Positions 1-7,646 of a stretch of 22,831 nt of DNA are shown piece after piece. This stretch comes from DATHSY01 sp046729855 (GTDB lineage Bacteria; Actinomycetota; UBA4738; HRBIN12). A program made the translations under genes and the position numbers. Within the stretch, counting starts at the first letter, position 1. Each line of letters starts with the position of its first letter. Location: positions 1 to 22,831 of the forward strand of contig JBKPHM010000089.1 of the NCBI GenBank assembly GCA_046729855.1. The letters run 5' to 3'. The notes under the pieces were generated by a model that saw only the letters and a list, made by a program, of their open reading frames with translations, had not been told where the DNA came from and searched no databases.

Positions 1-1221
1 GTCGTCGTCTTCAACACGTGCGCGATCCGCGAGAACGCCGACAACCGGCTCTACGGGAACCTCGGGCACCTGCGGCCGCTCAAGCTGCGCAACCCGCGGA
101 TGCGGATCGTCGTCGCCGGTTGCTTGGCCCAGAAGGATCAGGGGCGGATCCAGGACCGCGCGCCGTGGGTCGACGTGGTGGTCGGGACGCACGCGCTACC
201 GGACCTCCTCGAGCTGATCAAGCGGTCCCAGACCGACGGGCCACAGCTCGACGTTCGCGAATACACCGAGGTGTTCCCGAGCGCGTTGCCGGCTAGGCGA
301 GAGGTCGCCCACCACGCGTGGGTCTCGATCGCGGTCGGTTGCGACAACGCGTGCACGTTCTGCATCGTGCCGCTGGTCCGCGGGCCCCAGCTGTCGCGGC
401 CGATCGGCGACGTGCTTGCGGAGGTGCAGGGCCTCGCACGGCAGGGCTTGGTCGAGGTCACGCTGCTCGGGCAGAACGTGAACACGTATGGACGCGACCT
501 GACGGTTCCGGGGTCGTCGCGCCGGCCGTTGTTCGCGGAGCTCCTCCGCGCGGTGAACGACGTGGACGGGCTGCGCCGGATCCGCTTCACCAGCCCGCAC
601 CCGCACGACTTCACGCCCGACGTGATCGACGCGATGGCCGGAAGCGAGAAGGTGTGCGAGCACATCCATTTCCCGCTTCAGTCGGGATCCGATCACGTGC
701 TGCGGGCGATGCAACGTTCGTACCGGCGGGATCGATACCTCGGATGGCTCGAGCGAATCCGCGACGCGATCCCCGGCATCGCCGTCAGCACCGACATCAT
801 CGTCGGGTTCCCCGGCGAGACCGAGGAGGACCTCCGGGACACGCTCGACGTTGTGGAGCGCGCGCGCTTCGACCAGGCATACACGTTCCAGTACTCGCCG
901 CGGCCCGGGACGCGCGCGGCCCAGATGCCGGAGCAGCTCCCGAAGGCCGTCGTGCAGGAGCGGTTCGACCGGCTCGTCGCACTGCAGGAACGGATCTCGC
1001 TCGAGAGGGCGAGAGAAGAGGTCGACCGCGTCCACGAGGTCTTGATCGAAGGCGTCGGCCGCAAGGGCGGCGCGCAGGGGCGGACCAGGACCAACCGTGT
1101 GGTGCACCTGGACGAACGGCTCGAGCCGGGCACGTTCGTGGACGCGCGGATCGCCAGCGCCCACCCGCATCACCTCGTCGGCCAACGCGTTCCGTTCCGG
1201 GAGCCCGTCCCGACCGCCTGA
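1..1221 (+). CDS. miaB: tRNA-2-methylthio-N6-dimethylallyladenosine synthase MiaB, 5' truncated by window
   Basis: MiaB is a radical-SAM methylthiotransferase that converts i6A37 to ms2i6A37 in tRNAs reading UNN codons. The frame is open from base 1, so the start and roughly the first 30-40 residues lie outside the window. Visible are two cysteines of the N-terminal auxiliary 4Fe-4S cluster (in NTCAIREN and AGCLAQ), the radical-SAM CxxxCxxC motif in GCDNACTFC (about 345-365), the following SAM-domain region with LLGQNVNTYG and HFPLQSGS, and a C-terminal TRAM-like RNA-binding domain from about 1030. The stop overlaps the miaA ATG by one base (TGATG). The product supplied by miaA downstream is this enzyme's substrate, so the pair is functionally linked. 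Identification is firm; only the 5' end is missing. Confidence 0.95.
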   Translation, partial: VVVFNTCAIRENADNRLYGNLGHLRPLKLRNPRMRIVVAGCLAQKDQGRIQDRAPWVDVVVGTHALPDLLELIKRSQTDGPQLDVREYTEVFPSALPARREVAHHAWVSIAVGCDNACTFCIVPLVRGPQLSRPIGDVLAEVQGLARQGLVEVTLLGQNVNTYGRDLTVPGSSRRPLFAELLRAVNDVDGLRRIRFTSPHPHDFTPDVIDAMAGSEKVCEHIHFPLQSGSDHVLRAMQRSYRRDRYLGWLERIRDAIPGIAVSTDIIVGFPGETEEDLRDTLDVVERARFDQAYTFQYSPRPGTRAAQMPEQLPKAVVQERFDRLVALQERISLERAREEVDRVHEVLIEGVGRKGGAQGRTRTNRVVHLDERLEPGTFVDARIASAHPHHLVGQRVPFREPVPTA

Positions 1222-2141
1222 TGACGGGCGAGGCGCTCCTCGCGGTCGTCGGTCCGACCGCGTCCGGCAAGAGCGAGGCCGGGGTGGTGCTCGCCGACGC
1301 CCTCGGCGCCGAGATCGTCTCGGTGGACTCCGCGACCGTGTACCGGGGGATGGACGTCGGGACCGCGAAGCCGGACCCCGGACTGCGCGCGAGGGTGCCC
1401 CACCATCTCGTCGACGTCGCCGATCCGACCGAGACGTTCACGGTCGCCCGGTACCAGCAGCTCGCGCGCGAGGCCGTCGACGGGATCCGCGAACGCGGCC
1501 GTCACATCCTGCTGGTCGGCGGGTCCGGGCTGTACTTCCGCGCCGTCGTCGACGACCTGGTGTTCCCGCCGACCGACACGGGCGCGAGGACGGAGCTCGA
1601 GCGAGAGGCCGCCGCCGTCGGCGCTCGGTCGCTGCACCGGCGGCTCGAGGCGATGGACCCGGTTGCCGCCGGCAGGATCGAGCCGGACAACGTCCGCCGA
1701 ACGATCCGTGCCCTGGAGGTCGCGACGCTGACCGGCGAGCCGTTCTCCTCGTTCTCCGAGGCGTGGGAGCGCTATCCGGCCGGGCGCGTCCGGGCCGCCG
1801 GGCTGGACGTCCCCCGAGAGGTCCTGTACCGGCGCATCGAGGCGCGCGTGGACGCCCAGCTCGAGCGGGGGTGGCTCGACGAGGTCCGCGCGCTGCTCGA
1901 GGACGGGCTGGGCGAGTGGATCACCGCGCGACAGGCCATCGGGTACGCTGAGATGGCCCGCCACCTGCGGGGCGAGCTCACCCTGCAGGAGGCGGTCGCG
2001 CTCACCGTGAAGCGGACGAAGGCACTGGCCAGACGGCAGATGGCGTGGTTCCGCCGGGATCCCCGGATCCGCTGGTTCCGGACGGGCGAGCGCGGAGCCG
2101 CCGAAGTCATCGACGACATCCAGGAGCACCTGCGTGGCTGA
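1221..2141 (+). CDS. miaA: tRNA dimethylallyltransferase MiaA
   Basis: MiaA transfers the dimethylallyl group from DMAPP to N6 of A37 in tRNA, giving i6A37, the substrate of MiaB. The 306-aa product has the P-loop GPTASGKS at residues 10-17, the DSATVYRGMDVGTAKP substrate-binding segment just after it, HHLVDV, GGSGLYFRA and the ITARQAIGYAE region near residue 235, all typical of the family, and its length is normal. The ATG at 1221 overlaps the miaB stop, and the dapF GTG lies eight bases inside the 3' end, so translation is probably coupled across all three. The much longer open frame upstream is only the shadow of miaB. Confidence 0.96.
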   Translation: MTGEALLAVVGPTASGKSEAGVVLADALGAEIVSVDSATVYRGMDVGTAKPDPGLRARVPHHLVDVADPTETFTVARYQQLAREAVDGIRERGRHILLVGGSGLYFRAVVDDLVFPPTDTGARTELEREAAAVGARSLHRRLEAMDPVAAGRIEPDNVRRTIRALEVATLTGEPFSSFSEAWERYPAGRVRAAGLDVPREVLYRRIEARVDAQLERGWLDEVRALLEDGLGEWITARQAIGYAEMARHLRGELTLQEAVALTVKRTKALARRQMAWFRRDPRIRWFRTGERGAAEVIDDIQEHLRG

Positions 2142-3012
2142 CCTTCGGATCTGGAAATACCACGGGACCGGCAACGACTTCATCATGGTCGAGGACCTCG
2201 ACGACGCCCGGCCGCTCTCCGCGCCGCTGGTGACGGCGCTCTGCGACCGTCGGTTCGGCGTCGGCGCCGACGGCGTGATCCGCGTCGTCCGCGCCGAGCG
2301 GGGGAGCGGTGCGTCGTTCTTCATGGACCACTGGAACGCCGACGGCACCACCGCCGAGATGTGCGGGAACGGGATCCGATGCCTGTCGAAGCTCGTCCGC
2401 GAACACGGCCACACCGACGAGGACCGGTTCGACGTGCTGACCCGGGCGGGCGTGAAGCGCCTGTCGCTCGACACGCACGACGGCGTTGTTCGGGCGGTCA
2501 CCGTCGGGATGGGGCCTGCGCGGCTGAGCAAACGCGACATCCCGATGCTGGGCGAGGACCCGGACGCGCCGTTCGTCGCGCAGCCGTTCGACGTCGCAGG
2601 TCGCAGCTTCACGGCGACGGCCGTGTCGATGGGGAACCCGCACCTCGTGCTCTTCGTCGACCAGCACCCGAACGACATCGACGTCCACACGCTGGGACCG
2701 GCCGTCGAGAACGATCCGCGGTTCCCGAACAAGACGAACGTGGAGTTCGTCCGTGTGGTGGACGACGTCGTGCACGTGCGTGTGTGGGAGCGCGGCGTCG
2801 GCGAGACGCTCGCGTGTGGCACCGGGGCGTGCGCGTCGCTCGTCGCGGCGCACGAGGCAGGTCTCGTGCCGGCGCGCGCGACGGTTCGGTTCCCGGGCGG
2901 CGAGCTCGTCGTCGAGCGCGGCGAGGACCAGGTGTACTTGACCGGGCCGGCGGAGCGGGTGTTCGACGCGGTGCTCGACGAGGCGTGGCTAGGCGCGAGG
3001 GGGCTGGCATGA
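2134..3012 (+). CDS. dapF: diaminopimelate epimerase DapF
   Basis: DapF interconverts LL- and meso-diaminopimelate, the last shared step before lysine and the peptidoglycan cross-linking residue. The 292-aa protein starts at GTG 2134 with the family N-terminus (KYHGTGNDF), which fixes the start. Both catalytic cysteines are present: Cys77 in MCGNGIRC and Cys228 in ACGTGACAS, and GNPH appears in between. It overlaps miaA by eight bases and the aminotransferase by four (ATGA). The next gene encodes an enzyme of the type that makes LL-DAP, so substrate and product enzymes are adjacent. Nothing looks damaged. Confidence 0.96.
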   Translation: MADLRIWKYHGTGNDFIMVEDLDDARPLSAPLVTALCDRRFGVGADGVIRVVRAERGSGASFFMDHWNADGTTAEMCGNGIRCLSKLVREHGHTDEDRFDVLTRAGVKRLSLDTHDGVVRAVTVGMGPARLSKRDIPMLGEDPDAPFVAQPFDVAGRSFTATAVSMGNPHLVLFVDQHPNDIDVHTLGPAVENDPRFPNKTNVEFVRVVDDVVHVRVWERGVGETLACGTGACASLVAAHEAGLVPARATVRFPGGELVVERGEDQVYLTGPAERVFDAVLDEAWLGARGLA

Positions 3013-4166
3013 GGGTCGCGCAGCGGATCGCGTCGCTGCCGCCGTACCTGTTCGCATCCCTCGACGCCAAGCTCGAGGCCAAGCGCGAGCAGGGCGTCGA
3101 CGTGATCTCGCTCGGGGTGGGGGACCCCGACCTCCCCACCCCCGGGCACATCGTCGAAGCCATGCGCGAAGCCGTCGGCGATCCGGCCACGCACCGGTAC
3201 CCGTCGTACTTCGGCAGCCTCGAGTTCCGCACCGCCGTCGCCGGGTGGTACCGCGGACGGTTCGGCGTCGACCTGGACCCTCGGTCCGAGGTGATGGCGT
3301 TGATCGGCTCGAAGGAGGGCCTCGCCCACCTCGCGTTCGCGCTGCTCGATCCCGGCGACGAGAGCCTGGTGCCGAACCCCGGGTACCCGGTATACGGCAC
3401 GGCCACGCTGCTCGCCGGGGGCGTGGTGGCGGATCTGCCGCTTCTCGCGGAACGTGACCATCAACCCGACCTTGACGCCGTGCGCATCTCCGAGCGGACG
3501 AAGCTGATGTGGCTGAACTACCCGGGCAACCCGACGGCTGCCGTCGCGCAGCCGTCCGACCTCGAGCGGGCTGTCTCGTTCGCGCGCGAGCACGACCTGC
3601 TGATCGCGCACGATGCCGCGTATTCGGAGCTCACGTACGACGGATACGTCGCGCCTTCGATCCTCCAGGCGCCCGGCGCGAAGGAAGTGGCGATCGAGTT
3701 CGGGTCGCTGTCGAAGCACTACAACATGACCGGCTGGAGGATCGGGTACGTCGTCGGCAGCTCAGACGCGATCCGCGCACTGTCGATCGTGAAAACGAAC
3801 CTCGACTCGGGGCAGTTCACCGCCATCCAGCGCGCCGCGATCGCGGGGCTCACCGGACCGCAGAACCACCTCGACGAGCTCCGCGCGACGTACAAGCGCC
3901 GCCGCGACGTCGTCGTGAACACGCTGAACGGGCTCGGGTGGTCGCTCAAGCCCCCGCTCGGGTCGATCTACGTGTGGGTGCCGACGCCGAACGACGTGAC
4001 TTCGACCGACTTCGCCGACGTGCTGCTCGACCGTGCCGGCGTGTTCGTCGGGCCGGGCAGCGGCTACGGCACGCAGGGCGAGGGGTACGTGCGCTTCTCG
4101 CTCACGGTCGCCGACGACCGCCTCGACGAGGCGATGGACCGGATCGGACGGGCGCTCGCCTCGTGA
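3009..4166 (+). CDS. dapL: PLP-dependent class I/II aminotransferase, probable LL-diaminopimelate aminotransferase
   Basis: This 385-aa fold-type I aminotransferase resembles the LL-diaminopimelate aminotransferase branch, which converts tetrahydrodipicolinate plus glutamate directly to LL-DAP and bypasses the succinylase/acetylase routes. Seen: N-terminal RIASLPPYLFASLD and SLGVGDPDLPTP, the substrate-loop RYPSYFGS, NYPGNPT, HDAAYSELTYDGY, and the PLP lysine at residue 236 in SLSKHYNMTGWRIGY. The class I family is broad and related enzymes include aspartate or N-succinyl-DAP aminotransferases (DapC). Direct overlap with dapF (ATGA at 3009) is the best argument for the DAP pathway. The general class is certain, the substrate is inferred. 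Confidence 0.85.
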   Translation: MRVAQRIASLPPYLFASLDAKLEAKREQGVDVISLGVGDPDLPTPGHIVEAMREAVGDPATHRYPSYFGSLEFRTAVAGWYRGRFGVDLDPRSEVMALIGSKEGLAHLAFALLDPGDESLVPNPGYPVYGTATLLAGGVVADLPLLAERDHQPDLDAVRISERTKLMWLNYPGNPTAAVAQPSDLERAVSFAREHDLLIAHDAAYSELTYDGYVAPSILQAPGAKEVAIEFGSLSKHYNMTGWRIGYVVGSSDAIRALSIVKTNLDSGQFTAIQRAAIAGLTGPQNHLDELRATYKRRRDVVVNTLNGLGWSLKPPLGSIYVWVPTPNDVTSTDFADVLLDRAGVFVGPGSGYGTQGEGYVRFSLTVADDRLDEAMDRIGRALAS

Positions 4167-5518
4167 ACGGTCCGGGCAACGGCGACCGCAGGCGGCGCGG
4201 CGAGCATCGCACGACGACGCTCGAATCGCCACTGTCCGCGACGTGGCGGCCGCGCGTCCGTGAGCGCGCGGTGCTGGTGGGCGTCGGCCACGGGATCGCC
4301 GAGGAGGACCTCGACGAGCTGGCCGCGCTGGCCGACTCCGCCGGCGCCGAGACCGTCTCGCGCGTGATCCAGACGCGCTCGGACCCCGACCCGGCGACGT
4401 TCGTCGGCAAGGGCAAGCTCCGCGACATCCACGACGCGGTCCATCGCGGCCGGGCTGACGTCGTGATCCTCGACCGCGAGCTGACGCCCGGGCAACTACG
4501 AAACCTCGAGGAGCGGCTCGGGACGAAGGTGATCGACCGGACCGCCTTGATCCTGGACATCTTCGCGCTCCACGCGCAGTCGCGCGAGGGCAAGGCGCAG
4601 GTCGAGTTGGCGCAGCTCAACTACCTCCTGCCGCGTCTCCGGGGATGGGGCCAGGCGATGTCCCGCGCCGGGGGCGGCATCGGGACCCGCATGGGTGGCG
4701 GCGAGACCAAGCTCGAGGTCGATCGCCAGCACATTCGCGGGCGGATCTCCAAGCTCCGCAAGGACTTGAAGAACCTGGCGCGGACGCGCGACGTGAAGCG
4801 GTCGCGCCGCGAACGCTCGGGCATCCCGCAGGTCGCGATCGCCGGCTACACGAACGCCGGCAAGTCCACGCTGATGAACGCGCTGACGCAGGCCAACGTG
4901 ATCGTCGCCAACCAGTTGTTCGCGACGCTCGACCCGACGACGCGACGGATCGAGCTGCCGAGCGGACGAGAGGCCACGCTGTCCGATACCGTCGGGTTCG
5001 TGAGCAAGCTCCCGCACGACCTGGTCGAGGCGTTCCGGTCGACGCTGGAGGAAGTCGTGCGCGCCGACCTGATCCTGCACGTGGCCGACGCTTCCGTCGA
5101 TGTCGGCCGGCAGGTCGACGCCGTCCGGACTGTGCTCGCCGAGATCGGCGCCGGCTCGATGCCAGAGGTCCTGGCGCTCAACAAGGTGGACCTGCTCGAC
5201 GACGGCGAGCGCGAACGCTTGGCCGCCAGGCACCCGGACGGGGTCGTCGTGTCCGCCGTGAGGGGGGAGGGCCTCGGCGCGCTCCTCGACGCCGTCGAGC
5301 TCGCCCTTCCGCGCCCGCCGGTCGAGATCCACGCGCTCGTCCCGTACGACCGCGAGGACCTGGTCGCCAGGTTGCACCGCGACGCCGAGATCTTCACGGC
5401 CGAGCGGACCCAGAACGGGACGCTCGTCCACGCGCGCGTGGGCGAACGCGACGCCGCGGACCTTCGGCCGTACGCGGTCGCGCAGACGCGAATCCTGGCA
5501 TCGCGCGCCAACGACTGA
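4163..5518 (+). CDS. hflX: ribosome-associated GTPase HflX
   Basis: HflX is a translational GTPase that binds 50S subunits and can split stalled 70S ribosomes under stress. The 451-aa product has the HflX N-terminal domain (DPATFVGKGKLRDI, then LDRELTPGQLRNLE), the central glycine-rich segment GGIGTRMGGGETKLE with the basic helix after it, and the G domain from about residue 220: G1 GYTNAGKST at 228-236, G3 DTVG, G4 NKVD. The start chosen is GTG 4163, which overlaps the dapL stop as GTGA; the first 25 or so residues are poorly conserved, so a later start cannot be excluded. It is the last gene of the plus-strand run and converges on the SIS gene with an eight-base gap. Confidence 0.95.
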   Translation: MNGPGNGDRRRRGEHRTTTLESPLSATWRPRVRERAVLVGVGHGIAEEDLDELAALADSAGAETVSRVIQTRSDPDPATFVGKGKLRDIHDAVHRGRADVVILDRELTPGQLRNLEERLGTKVIDRTALILDIFALHAQSREGKAQVELAQLNYLLPRLRGWGQAMSRAGGGIGTRMGGGETKLEVDRQHIRGRISKLRKDLKNLARTRDVKRSRRERSGIPQVAIAGYTNAGKSTLMNALTQANVIVANQLFATLDPTTRRIELPSGREATLSDTVGFVSKLPHDLVEAFRSTLEEVVRADLILHVADASVDVGRQVDAVRTVLAEIGAGSMPEVLALNKVDLLDDGERERLAARHPDGVVVSAVRGEGLGALLDAVELALPRPPVEIHALVPYDREDLVARLHRDAEIFTAERTQNGTLVHARVGERDAADLRPYAVAQTRILASRAND

Positions 5519-5526
5519 ACGACGTC

Positions 5527-6519
5527 CTACCCGGGCGCGCCGATGCGCCAGAGGCGCTCATCGGCCCACGATCGTTCGATTACGACGTCCGGGTTCTGTC
5601 CCCGCTGCGTCGCGAGCCGGAGCGCCAGCAGTTGCAAGCGGACGGTGAGTGGGATCTGGGCGAGCAGGGGCGGGAGGTCCGCCGTCTCGGTGAGCCGCGT
5701 CACCGCGACCCGGTCGCCCTCGGCGGCCGTCGCCACGGCCTCGACTAGCCCGTTGGTGTCGGGCGGACCGAGCGCCACCAGGCGATCGTCGCGGCCGAGC
5801 GGCACGGCGGAGCCGTGGAGCAGGTATTCGACGTCGTATCCCTCCGCGAGGAAGCGCGACGCTTCGCGGACCTTGAGCGCTCCCTCCAGCGCGGTCACGG
5901 CGGCCGGTCCCTCGCCGAAGATCAGCAACAGCCGGGACGGCATCGCGATGTCGTCGATCCCGGGCCGCTCGATCGCGTCGGCGACCGCGCCGGGCACACG
6001 ACCGATCGCGTCGGCGGAGAGGGTCTCCGCGCCGAGCTCGCCGGCCAGACGTGCGAGCAGCAGCACCACCGCCGTGTAGCTGACCGTGTAGGTGTGCGAG
6101 CTCTCCTTCGGGACGGTCTGCAGCGCGCCGGGCATACCGCTGTCCTGACGCGTGATGGGGATCACCGGGAGCCCGGCGTCCCTCGCGATCGTGTACGTCG
6201 ACGCGGCGTACGCCGTCTCCTCGCCGGCGTTGTGGCTGATCACGATCACCGCGTCCTCGCGGTCGACCGGAGGCGCGTGGTTCACGAACATCATCGAGGG
6301 CACCGCGATGGCGGTCCGACCGGCCTGCTGGATCATCAGCGCGCCGAGCTCGGCCGCGTGCTGGCTGGTGCCGGTGCCGGTCAGCCAGATGCGGTGGGAC
6401 CGCTTGAGCGTCTCGATGTGCTCATGCAACGGGACGTTCGTGAGGCGTTCGAGGTGCTCGGGCTGCGACCGGATCGCCCGCTCGAGCTCCGTACCGAAGG
6501 TTCCCTCGGGGACGCTCAT
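5527..6519 (-). CDS. double SIS-domain sugar isomerase-like protein (GlmS isomerase-type)
   Basis: The 330-aa protein has two sugar-isomerase (SIS) domains and matches the isomerase half of glucosamine-6-phosphate synthase, without the glutaminase domain. Seen: the first SIS phosphate loop TGTGTSQHAAE at 47-57, VIVISHNAGEETAYA at 91-105 in the place of the GlmS Ser-rich loop, and the second SIS segment EGALKVREASRFLAEGYDVEYLLHGSA, which parallels EGALKLKE...ELKHGP of GlmS. Likely ligands are ketose/aldose or amino-sugar 6-phosphates, but the reaction cannot be told from sequence; deaminase (AgaS/NagB-like) or FrlB-like deglycase roles are possible. A strong purine-rich Shine-Dalgarno (GAGGGAGGAG) sits six bases before the ATG. 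It lies 40 bases after lexA on the same strand and may be cotranscribed with it. Confidence 0.8.
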   Translation of the reverse strand: MSVPEGTFGTELERAIRSQPEHLERLTNVPLHEHIETLKRSHRIWLTGTGTSQHAAELGALMIQQAGRTAIAVPSMMFVNHAPPVDREDAVIVISHNAGEETAYAASTYTIARDAGLPVIPITRQDSGMPGALQTVPKESSHTYTVSYTAVVLLLARLAGELGAETLSADAIGRVPGAVADAIERPGIDDIAMPSRLLLIFGEGPAAVTALEGALKVREASRFLAEGYDVEYLLHGSAVPLGRDDRLVALGPPDTNGLVEAVATAAEGDRVAVTRLTETADLPPLLAQIPLTVRLQLLALRLATQRGQNPDVVIERSWADERLWRIGAPG

Positions 6520-6559
6520 CGTCGGCTCCTCCCTCGCGGCCGACGCCGCCAGGCGGAGC

Positions 6560-7171
6560 CTAGAGCCTGCGGAGGACCGCGACCACCTTGCCTGCGATGC
6601 GGCCCTCGCCCATCTCGATCGGCGACATCCTGTCGTTCGCGGGCAGGAGCATCACCCTGCCGCGCGAGCGCGACAGCCGCTTCACGGTGGCCTCGTCCTC
6701 GTCCGGACCGGGCAGCAGCGCGGCGACGATGTCGCCGTCGTCGGCGTCGTCCTGGCGTCGGACGACGACCACATCGTCGTCGAAGATCCCGGCCCCGATC
6801 ATCGAGTCGCCTCGCACGCGCAGCGCGAAATGCTCGCGGTCGTCGGCGAACCCGGCCGGCACGGTGAGGTACTCCTCGATGTGCTCGTCGGCGATCACGG
6901 GGGCACCGGCTGCGATCCGACCGATCAGCGGGACGGGCACCCCGTTCGGGCGCGAGTCGATCTCCGACAGCACCGCCGTGCGGGGCTTGGTGGGGTCGCG
7001 GTGCAGGAGCCCCTTGCGCTCGAGGTTCTCGAGCTGGCTGTGAACGCTGGACGAGGACGTGAGGCCGACGGCCTCGCCGATCTCGCGCACGGTCGGCGGG
7101 TAGCCCCGCTCGCGGACCGTCTGCGCGATGAAGTCGAGGATCCTGCGTTGCCTGGGCGTGACGTCGTCCAT
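6560..7171 (-). CDS. lexA: SOS repressor LexA
   Basis: LexA represses DNA-damage genes and self-cleaves when RecA filaments form. The start at 7171 gives 203 aa beginning MDDVTPRQRRILDF, the normal N-terminus; the longer open frame to 7288 would begin inside the operator. Seen: the winged helix-turn-helix DNA-binding domain at about 5-65 (REIGEAVGLTSSSSVHSQL), the Ala88-Gly89 cleavage bond in IAAGAPV, the catalytic Ser123 in GDSMIGAG and Lys164 in ATVKRL. The gene is divergent from a LysM gene with two LexA boxes between them, so it should repress itself and its neighbour. All key residues are intact. Confidence 0.96.
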   Translation of the reverse strand: MDDVTPRQRRILDFIAQTVRERGYPPTVREIGEAVGLTSSSSVHSQLENLERKGLLHRDPTKPRTAVLSEIDSRPNGVPVPLIGRIAAGAPVIADEHIEEYLTVPAGFADDREHFALRVRGDSMIGAGIFDDDVVVVRRQDDADDGDIVAALLPGPDEDEATVKRLSRSRGRVMLLPANDRMSPIEMGEGRIAGKVVAVLRRL

Positions 7172-7255
7172 GGGCGCTCCAGTCCGTCCGGCACGCGACG
7201 CCGCCGTTCGGGCAGCCCCTCCGGCAGCCGTGTCGGTGCCTCCTCCTAGGCTCGG

Positions 7256-7284
7256 ACCGTACCACGGGAGATCGAGGGATTCAA
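7256..7284 (-). promoter_or_regulatory. probable lexA promoter
   Basis: Reading the minus strand, TTGAAT (7284-7279) and TACGGT (7261-7256) are separated by exactly 17 bases. The -35 hexamer overlaps LexA box 1, which would explain autorepression. The predicted transcript starts near 7249, leaving a leader of about 78 bases before the lexA ATG at 7171. The hexamers are only moderately good, so this is a prediction from pattern and position. Confidence 0.55.
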
Positions 7285-7295
7285 ACATATGTTCG
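7282..7295. promoter_or_regulatory. LexA box 1 (SOS operator)
   Basis: CAAACATATGTTCG matches the Gram-positive/actinobacterial SOS box CGAAC-N4-GTTCG with one mismatch in the left arm. It lies over the -35 region of the predicted lexA promoter, 24 bases from box 2 centre to centre, so both boxes are on nearly the same helix face. Confidence 0.85.
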
Positions 7296-7298
7296 AGC

Positions 7299-7326
7299 TT
7301 GACAACGAACGTTCGTTCGATACTCT
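7299..7326 (+). promoter_or_regulatory. probable promoter of the LysM gene, leaderless
   Basis: A perfect -35 TTGACA (7299-7304) is followed after 16 bases by TACTCT (7321-7326). LexA box 2 fills the spacer. Transcription would begin about seven bases after the -10, at or next to the ATG at 7334, and there is no Shine-Dalgarno, so the message is probably leaderless. Confidence 0.65.
7306..7319. promoter_or_regulatory. LexA box 2 (SOS operator)
   Basis: CGAACGTTCGTTCG is a perfect match to CGAAC-N4-GTTCG. It lies between the -35 and -10 hexamers of the LysM gene promoter, where bound LexA would block RNA polymerase directly. Confidence 0.9.
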
Positions 7327-7333
7327 TTCAGCG

Positions 7334-7618
7334 ATGACTCGAACACGCGTTCGACGCCGTCGGCTGGCCGCCGTCGTCCTCCTGGCGTTCCTCGGAGGGA
7401 TGGCGGTGGCGAGGGCGCCCGGCCAGGCGGAGCCACCGATGCACCGGGTCTCACACACCACCTACGTGGTCAGGCCGGGCGACACGCTCTGGGGCATCGC
7501 CACCCGCCACTCACCTGAGGAGGACCCGCTCGCGCTGATCGACTCGATCGAGCGGGCCAATGACGTCGAGGCCGGCTCCCTCGTCCCGGGGCAGATGCTC
7601 CTGATCCCGGCCGCCTGA
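7334..7618 (+). CDS. small membrane-anchored LysM protein, probable SOS-induced cell-division inhibitor
   Basis: The 94-aa product has a basic N-terminus (RTRVRRRR), one hydrophobic segment at about 11-27 and a LysM peptidoglycan-binding domain at about 44-92 (TYVVRPGDTLWGIATRH ... VPGQMLLIPA). In Bacillus (YneA), Corynebacterium (DivS) and mycobacteria (Rv2719c/ChiZ), small proteins encoded divergently from lexA and induced by DNA damage delay cell division; a LysM domain occurs in YneA and ChiZ. Same position, similar build and a LexA box in the promoter argue for the same role here. I chose ATG 7334 because the in-frame ATG 7289 lies inside LexA box 1 and upstream of the predicted promoter. 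Function is inferred by analogy; LysM and the anchor are seen. Confidence 0.85.
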   Translation: MTRTRVRRRRLAAVVLLAFLGGMAVARAPGQAEPPMHRVSHTTYVVRPGDTLWGIATRHSPEEDPLALIDSIERANDVEAGSLVPGQMLLIPAA

Positions 7619-7626
7619 CGGCTACA

Positions 7627-7640
7627 GCTGCGTACGCAGC
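7627..7640. terminator. 14-bp perfect palindrome after the LysM gene
   Basis: GCTGCGTACGCAGC is a perfect palindrome nine bases after the LysM stop and just before the end of the convergent metF remnant. It could act as a two-way transcription stop, but it has no loop and no T tract, so termination is only a guess. Confidence 0.3.
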
Positions 7641-7646
7641 GGTCCA

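Noticed and set aside
1170..3719. 849-codon open frame on the minus strand
   Set aside because: It is antisense to miaA, dapF and dapL, rich in Arg/Val/Asp repeats and without a domain; a shadow of strongly GC-biased codons.
7289..7333. Upstream ATG for the LysM gene
   Set aside because: It lies inside LexA box 1 and before the predicted promoter, and would add a segment not seen in the family.
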